DNA from: Rhipicephalus microplus
Lineage: Eukaryota; Arthropoda; Arachnida; Ixodida; Ixodidae
Assembly: GCF_043290135.1 (NCBI RefSeq)
Contig: NC_134707.1
Location: forward strand, 85,268,447 to 85,332,446
Direction of reading: 5' to 3'
Length of the DNA: 64,000 nucleotides
Shown: in pieces, positions 57,880 to 64,000 of the stretch
Position numbering within the stretch: the first letter of the stretch is position 1
Layout: each line of letters begins with the position of its first letter
Program-made: the position numbers and the translations under genes
Notes under the pieces: generated by a model
What the model saw: only the letters and a program-made list of their open reading frames with translations
Told to the model about the DNA's origin: nothing
Database searches by the model: none

Positions 57880-58535
57880 CTTTCTGTTCACCTATATCAA
57901 GCAATGTATGTTGTGCCATTCAGTGCTATTTTAAGAATCTACTGGAAAGTGATATTCAGATTGTCATGTTGAAGCGTAAAGCACTGTAATTTTTTTGATA
58001 CTGAGAGTAAATGACTGAGTCTGACTTAATGCTAGGTTATCATTTATCATTATGTATTTACCGGTGCATCATTAAGCAAAATAAATGTCGCTGCTTTACC
58101 TGCAAAAACAAATAGAAAGCCATCTACGTGGGGCTGTCCTCATTCACAGAGACGTCCTTATGCCAAATATTTCCGCGATAGGCAACGCCCAGCACTGGTA
58201 GTGCAGAAAACAATAGAAAATGTGGCAGCAAACTGAGAAACAGATATCACGATTTGACAGGTGCGAAAGTCAGTCATTCAATATTGAGCAAGTGGATACG
58301 GAGTTCGAACAGGCGTTCCTCAAATGCATTTAGGTTGGTGCTACTAAGCAGTATGAGGCGCTTCCTAGCAATAGAAAAAAAAGTTCTGATGACCTTCCTG
58401 CTCGCACAGTTTTCGTAATTGAATGGAAAATACCTGACGTAGTTGACAGGCAATTAAAGAAGGTGGCATGAATGCAGCGTCAAAAGTGGGCTATGTCCAA
58501 TGCAGGTATGGTGTGTTGTATACAATAATAATTAT
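57880..58535. other. Intergenic DNA, nothing recognised
   Basis: No motif or repeat seen. Confidence 0.45.
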
Positions 58536-58758
58536 CGCGGTTCTACGTTTCAAAACTACGATATCGTCACGATGAACTCCGTAGTGGAGGGCTCCAGGAA
58601 TTTTACCATCGGTGTTTTTAAACGTCTACCTGAATATAGGTACAGGAAGCTCTGGAATTCCGCCTACATCGAATGCTGCCGCTGAATCCAGGCTTTCACC
58701 TGTAACCTTCCAGTCGGCAGGCGAGACCTATAACCACTAGACTACCCCGGTGGCTGTG
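58536..58758 (-). mobile_element. Old Ruka-related SINE copy
   Basis: GAACTCCGTAGTGGAGGGCT, GAATGCTGCCGCTGAATCCA and ACCACTAGACTACCCCGGTG keep the Ruka order, but many positions differ, including the B box. Confidence 0.65.
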
Positions 58759-58759
58759 T

Positions 58760-59308
58760 GTATGATAGATATTCGATAATTAGTACTCACTTTAAATAAG
58801 CATACGGAGGTATATTATACACAGTATAGAATACAGCATAGTAAACATACAGTATACAGCATACTGCATACCATACGGCATACTATACTGCAGAAAAATT
58901 CTTTCATAACGCTCAATTTTCATTTGCATCTATGTTTGTACTATTTGTACGACTTCCATGCGGTTTGCGGCAAAATATTAAGGAAGAATTAGAATGCAAT
59001 GAGCTTTCCAATTAGCTATTAAGCAATGCCAAAAGTACAGATGAAAATTAACCACAACTATCACATTTCACGAAATTCCATACAAGAGAGACGGCATAAC
59101 GTTGAATTCAGAACAGTTGAACGCAGAAAACCTGTCGTAGCCTAATTGGTTATAAACATTTATAATATTTACAACGTTCGCGAACAATTTTAGTCACGTT
59201 TGGCGGCCGCAAGGCAAACAGCGTTTTAACAACGAATTGTAACCGCAAGCTATCACTCTTTCTGTAAAACTGTATGTTCTTTTATTTTTGTATCTTCAGC
59301 GTGGGCGG
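58760..59308. other. Intergenic DNA with a TATAC-rich patch
   Basis: ATACAG/CATAC near-repeats at 58810-58890. No gene. Confidence 0.45.
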
Positions 59309-59309
59309 T

Positions 59310-59721
59310 CTTAAGGTGGTAATCGCCACCATGCTCTTGGAAGGGAAGAACATAGCAGACGCGGTCGGAACAAACCAAACACGCATTTCTTAAACTGCTT
59401 TTTGATCAACGATATCGTCACCCGAATTATTATAACATCAACTATGATCGACACGCTAAACCACCTTACACATTTACACAACTATAAACAATATAACAAA
59501 CGCAAGGTGGCGTCGCTAACGCCTGACTCACCACAGTGGCCCCGGATAGAAGGCCCACGGTGACGTGCACCGGGGACACACCACGAGAAGCAACCGTTCG
59601 CTCCAAACGCCACAAGAGAAAGAAACTCGCTCAATTATCTCGTGCCACCACTAAGGCTTGCCGCCAGGGGTTCCCGCCAACGCTCATACGGTTCTAACCA
59701 TGATGATGATAGTGGCGATCA
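59310..59721 (-). repeat. 3' LTR of the second gypsy element
   Basis: Shares GGTAATCGCCACCATG, CACCCGAATTATTATAACAT, ACCACTAAGGCTTGCCGCCA and ATGATGATGATAGTGG with 62702-63087. Confidence 0.8.
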
Positions 59722-60361
59722 ACGCCCGCGAACACAACGCCACCTGCCACTCAATAGTTGGGACCCCAAAAGACGGCTTACGTGAGAGACACAAACGCCA
59801 CGCGGCACAAACAACCTTACAAGGAGGTGTCAGCACTATCACATCCTCTCAACATTTTTTCAAACCATATCCTGAAAAGAAAGAACATGAAAGAAATCAG
59901 CTACACAAGCTCCAACAAAATAATGACTACACATGCCCCTACATGATGTCCGTGCACCACGGCACCGCCACCGGTCCACACTGCTGCACTGTCCGGCTCG
60001 ATGTCTTCACCTCAGTACGTCTTCCGGTTGCGACCAGCACTCATGAGAGCGCCGGACTGCAGGCAGTGGCACAGGTCCCAGGCATGTTCATCGCCCGATG
60101 ACACGACCGCATTCCTGGCCAGCGGCGAAGACGATGTGCAGAAGACAGCCAGCCGCAGGTTACTTCATTACCGCTGCGTACATTCCAAAACACTCAACAG
60201 AATAATGCCATAGTACAGAGGGAAGGGAGCTTCGAGCTCCTCGCCCACGTGGTACGATGGTCAGTACTGGTAGCTAATACATCGGCGGTGGCCGAAACGC
60301 CTAGCTAAAAAAACAACAAAGCTCATTTTCCCAACTCGTGCATCGCAAGATAAAAAAAATA
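59722..60361 (-). other. Gypsy internal region between truncated pol and 3' LTR
   Basis: No protein family recognised on either strand. The open frame 59658-60101 (+) is out of context. Confidence 0.4.
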
Positions 60362-62397
60362 TTAGAAAAGAGGGCACGCGTCCTTTTTCGCAACCTCTTT
60401 CAGCCTGCGGTAGTCTACACAAAGGCGATATGTATCATCTTCCTTTGGTACTAGAACTACCGGAAAACGCCATGGGCTGTTTGAGCTCTCAACTACGCCT
60501 GAGGCGATGAGTTCGTCCAAGGCGGCGTCAACTGCTTTCCGCTTGGCCAAGCTGATCGGTCGAGGATTGCATTTCTATGGTCGCGCATCACCCGTGTCAA
60601 TCCTGTGCTTGACCAGCGTAGAGCGGCCGCGATGGTCAGTGAACACCGCGTCATACACGTACAACAGCGATGACAGCTATGCTCGTTCCCCTTCTGGCAG
60701 GCTCTGTGCCTCCACCAAAAGCGGGTGCACTGACCTTTCGTGCAAAGCAGCACATTATTCCGGCTCAGGATTTCGTGTTAAACGGTTGTGCCCCCGCGAT
60801 CTCCGACGACAGTGCAGCTCTGGCCGACTGGCTCGCCTACGCCATCTCCTGCCGCCAACAAGAGCTCTCGCTGAGTGGTGCCCCGTCTTCGGCTCCTGCG
60901 ACCATGTCCATCTTTCCTATCTTTTCCTTACTTCCGTCGTTTTCTGTCGTTCGCTGTTCCTGCGCCTCGCTCTCTCCTTCTTCTCTCTATCTATATACCT
61001 TTTACTCCTATTCTTTTAAACCCTCCTTACCCTACCCTTCATGAGCTACTGTTGATATGTCGCACTCTGATGCGGACAGCTACGGGGCTCACTTTTCTCT
61101 TCTTTTCTCTTTAAGAATCACGTAAGGGTGGTTACTCGCTTTCTCGGCGCGCTTTCTTTCTCGCGCCTTTCCCTGCGATTGGCCTGCTTGTCAATGTGGC
61201 GGCCTTCGAGAAAAGCCTGAGCGCATCTCTGTCCCGCTCTCAGTAACTGCCATTTGCAATGCCAATGAAAATACCCGACTTGGCGAGGAAGTCTCAGCCC
61301 AGGATTACAGATATTGACGGCCGAGGAAGATGCACGAAACGATGTCACCTCTCGCGTCTGTCCCAGCGGATCTCTCGCCTATCCACATCGCTCAATTTTG
61401 CTGTACCTTTGGCAAGGCGGAAAATGGTGCTGCTTTGTCTCAAGCGGACATTGCTCTCACGGAGATGGTGCAACACATCGGCACCGAATAAAGAAGTGCT
61501 TGCCCCAGCATCCAAAAGTACTACGAACCTCTTTTGAGCTATCATTAACTCGATGAGCGGTGCGGGTGCCGGCATCACTTGCGCGACAGACTGAGGGTGC
61601 CAGTGATCCGAATGCATCAGTAGAATTACTCATCGCTGCGCGAGGTCCAATGTGGATCACCGGCGGTGCCGTTCATTTCCCGAACCGCGCATCTGATGCT
61701 GACCCGGTCTGCGGTCGCATTCACGGGTGATGTGCCCCGGCACGCCGCACCATTGAAAGGACCGCGGAAACCATGCCAGCTCGATCGTAAGCCGCCTCGA
61801 TCAGGTGGGCCTCACTCCGGGTTGTGCCGCTCGTTAGGCCTCTTGTCAACCGCGCACTCCTGCCGTGGAGTATCACGTGCGGGGGTGGCGTGGGCCGTAC
61901 GGAGCTCGTAAGCGTAGGTGTCCAAAGCGCGGTCTGAGAGCTCCCCACCGCGTGGTACGTGCTCATCAGTGAACGATGCTGATGCGTTACACCTAAACGT
62001 TTTGATCCACCTACTTGTGTCACGTGCGACAGGCGGCTGCGCAGAGCCTTAGGCCTAATGAGTGACTCGACAACAACCGGCATCCACCCAGCACCCAGCC
62101 TAGGCGCAGAAGAGGCAGCCGCAAGGAGACATCCACTCTGTAAGGTGGCCCTATTGCTCGCTGCACAGAGCAGCTTACCGAGCGATCGGCGTTCACCATA
62201 CCGGATGGTGTCATCACGCCCCGGCGTCGAGCCTCCATAAGGACAGCAATGACAGCCGGCTCCCTGAGCCCAATGAGATAGAAGAAGCTATCTACAGAAA
62301 ATTGGACCACGCACGAGGCTTCCGTACTCACTCGCTTCGGGCCTGGCCTACAATCCACGAGCTCTAGGCTTTGCTCACGCCAGGATGCAGACCGCAT
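60362..62397 (-). pseudogene. Gypsy gag-protease-reverse transcriptase start, broken
   Basis: From right to left on the minus strand: gag-like frame 62397-62020; a knuckle-like WCGVPGHITREC near 61765 with the first Cys lost; protease VVLLDAGASTSLFGADVLHH near 61530 (D-A-G-A in place of D-T-G-A); LVKHRIDTGDARP, a TAG, KCNPRPISLAKRKAVD near 60600; then VVESSNSPWRFPVVLVPKED and YRLCVDYRRLKE, the first reverse transcriptase blocks. It stops at 60362 before the catalytic Y-x-D-D. Frames shift several times. Confidence 0.78.
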
Positions 62398-62701
62398 GGC
62401 TCTTGTACCAACTGAACAACATTCTTGAAAACCAACTACAACAAAACTTTAAAAACACCTGCGAGCAGAAAAAAATACTCAACATACCGAAAAGTTCAAA
62501 CACGTAACAATAACCGATCTGCTCACTCTCAACAAAGCACACCACTGACGCTATAGCAATGAAAAGTACCCTCCCCCCCCCCCCAGCCTACTCTACCTAA
62601 GTCGCCTTTGGCCTACCCCAGCTCAAACAAAAGGTTGTACCAAACCACAAAAACTGTCATTCGGTGCTCCAAGAGGTCCACATTGCGCAGCCAGTATGGG
62701 G

Positions 62702-63087
62702 TCTAAAGGTGATAATCGCCACCACGTTCTTGGAATGAACGAGTGCAGCAGACGCCGTCGGAACAAGCCAAACACATATTCATTTAACTACTTTTTGATC
62801 GACGATATCGGCACCCGAATTATTATAACATCCACACGCTAAACAACCTTACACATAATAGCACAACTCTCAACAACACAACAAACGCAAGGCGGCGTCG
62901 CGAACGCCTGGCTCACCACAGTGGCCCCCGGCAGCACCGGGGACACACCGCGAGAATCAACCATTCGCACCAAACGTCACCACAGAAAGAGACTCGCGCA
63001 AATCTTTCATGCCACCACTAAGGCTTGCCGCCAGGGGTCATCAACGGCGCTCATACCGATCTAGCCATGATGATGATAGTGGTGATC
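62702..63087 (-). repeat. 5' LTR of the second gypsy element
   Basis: Partner of 59310-59721. Its outer edge abuts the (ATGG)n tail of a LINE-A copy, so the retrotransposon probably inserted at or in that tail. Confidence 0.8.
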
Positions 63088-63094
63088 GTTGAAT

Positions 63095-63264
63095 AGATGG
63101 ATGGATGGATGGATGGATGGATGGATGGATGGATGGATGGATGGATGGATGGATGGATGGATGGATGGATGGATGGATGGATGGATGGATGGATGGATGG
63201 ATGGGTGGATGGATGGATGGATGGATGGATGGATAGATGGATGGATGGATGGATGGATGGATGG
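63095..63264. repeat. (ATGG)n microsatellite, tail of minus-strand LINE-A copy
   Basis: About 42 units with two variants (GTGG near 63205, ATAG near 63233). On the minus strand this is the (CCAT)n tail, as at 31069-31091 but much longer. Confidence 0.96.
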
Positions 63265-64000
63265 ACGCGGCTGCACCCTTTAGATCGGGCGGCGGCTAAC
63301 ACCACCTAGCCGTATACTTAGTGAGCTAACCACTAGATTTATCTTTTTTTCCCCTTTAAATAGTGAAGTTGAGAACTGGTACTTTGTGGTGAAGGATTTG
63401 ATTTTCACTTGTGCCTTGCCTTTAGCCACCAATCAGAGAACCTTGTTGAAGCAATACTTTTTTGCAGACTAGTTGGTTCATACTTGAAAAATTGAATTGC
63501 TTCACAAACTTGAAGAAAAAAACAAGAAAGATAGGAAAGAGCGCAGTTTCAGGAAAGAGCGCAGGAAAGAGCGCACTGCGCTCTTTCCTGTCTCTCTTGT
63601 TTTTTTCTTCAAGTTTGTGCAGCAATTCAATTTTTCAAGCAGAGAACCTTCTTTTAGTTAATTCTACCCACTTAATGTCTATTTTCCCTCCTTGTCCCTA
63701 AACCCCAGTGCTTTGAAAAACTCTGCACCATCATCCTGAACTATAGAGTGAAACCCTTCACAGAACATTATCAAGTGTTTGACAGTTTCCTCCTCCTCTC
63801 CACATGCACTGCATATTGTGTCTACCCCTTCGTATTTGGCCCGATCTGTCTTGGTTCAAAATACTCCCGTCCTGGCCTCAAACAGTAGAAAACTACCCCG
63901 AGTATTTTCATAGATTCTTTCCTTGGCAATTTCCTGCTTAAAAGTTTGATAGATCTCCAGTGCGGATTTCTTAATCATGCCAATTCTCCACATGCCAGTC
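63265..64000 (-). mobile_element. LINE-A 3' end, minus copy running off the window
   Basis: GATCGGGCGGCGGCTAACAC (63285) is the reverse of the LINE-A 3' UTR (GTGGCACTAGCCACCACCCG). 63690-64000 encodes the ORF2 C-terminus on the minus strand, with CSACGEEEETVKHLIMFC, a Cys/His motif, and FFKALGFRDKEGK before a stop. It is close to 30540-30900. The element continues beyond the right edge. Confidence 0.88.
63445..63639. mobile_element. 195-bp hairpin insertion in LINE-A, with 11-bp target duplication
   Basis: CAGAGAACCTT is repeated at 63434-63444 and 63640-63650. Between them CTTGAAAAATTGAATTGCTT (63484) and its inverted partner AGCAATTCAATTTTTCAAG (63621) begin arms of about 65 bases that meet around AGAGCGCACTGCGCTCTTTC. 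Removing it joins the two halves of the LINE-A ORF2 end (AAGGTTCT / CTGATTGGTGGC). Confidence 0.8.

Larger units (their letters stand above)
59310..63087 (-). mobile_element. Second Ty3/gypsy element, both LTRs, pol truncated
   Basis: Direct repeats at about 59310-59721 and 62702-63087 (about 380-410 bases) bracket about 3 kb with gag, protease and only the start of reverse transcriptase on the minus strand. RNase H and integrase are absent. LTRs differ at many positions and by small indels, so the copy is older than the one at 40-46 kb. Confidence 0.8.

Overview
This window is nuclear DNA from a hard tick, probably a metastriate such as Rhipicephalus, Dermacentor, Hyalomma or Amblyomma. The main evidence is repeated copies of a tRNA-derived SINE matching the tick family Ruka (A box followed by GGCTAAGGTACTCGGCTGCT). 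Split exons with GT/AG borders, several non-LTR and LTR retrotransposon families and long microsatellites also fit. No bacterial or viral genome is present.

One host gene is convincing. It lies on the + strand from 19190 to 51747 and has eight visible exons. It encodes an ANL-superfamily adenylating enzyme (acyl-CoA synthetase / 4-coumarate-CoA ligase / luciferase-like). The exons total 1491 nt, join in matching phases into 496 codons plus a stop, and are followed by AATAAA at 51896. The first 40-60 residues, and so the start codon and promoter, are not visible and probably lie upstream, possibly outside the window.

Almost everything else is mobile or repetitive DNA:
0-12 kb: a SINE-like repeat ending in (GATA)n, a decayed LINE RNase H fragment, two head-on copies of a GTCC-minisatellite foldback element with a Ruka SINE nested in one, a truncated Ruka, and a long TG tract.
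11.7-16.2 kb: two inverted 3' ends of one LINE family (LINE-B), the first split by an LTR fragment.
16.3-16.9 kb: a TG minisatellite carrying CACGTG at nearly every unit.
19-52 kb: the synthetase gene. Its introns hold an RTE-like fragment, a near full-length LINE (LINE-A; ORF1 with an SGNH-esterase-like domain, ORF2 with endonuclease and reverse transcriptase), hammerhead-like inverted motifs resembling Penelope-like elements, several SINEs, and a Ty3/gypsy element with integrase upstream of reverse transcriptase whose LTR carries a PIF/Harbinger-type insertion.
52-64 kb: a head-to-head SINE dimer, LINE and gypsy gag remnants, a second internally deleted gypsy element with both LTRs, and the 3' end of another LINE-A copy with a hairpin insertion.

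No operon, CRISPR array or cellular tRNA gene was seen. All identifications come from reading motifs; no database search was run.
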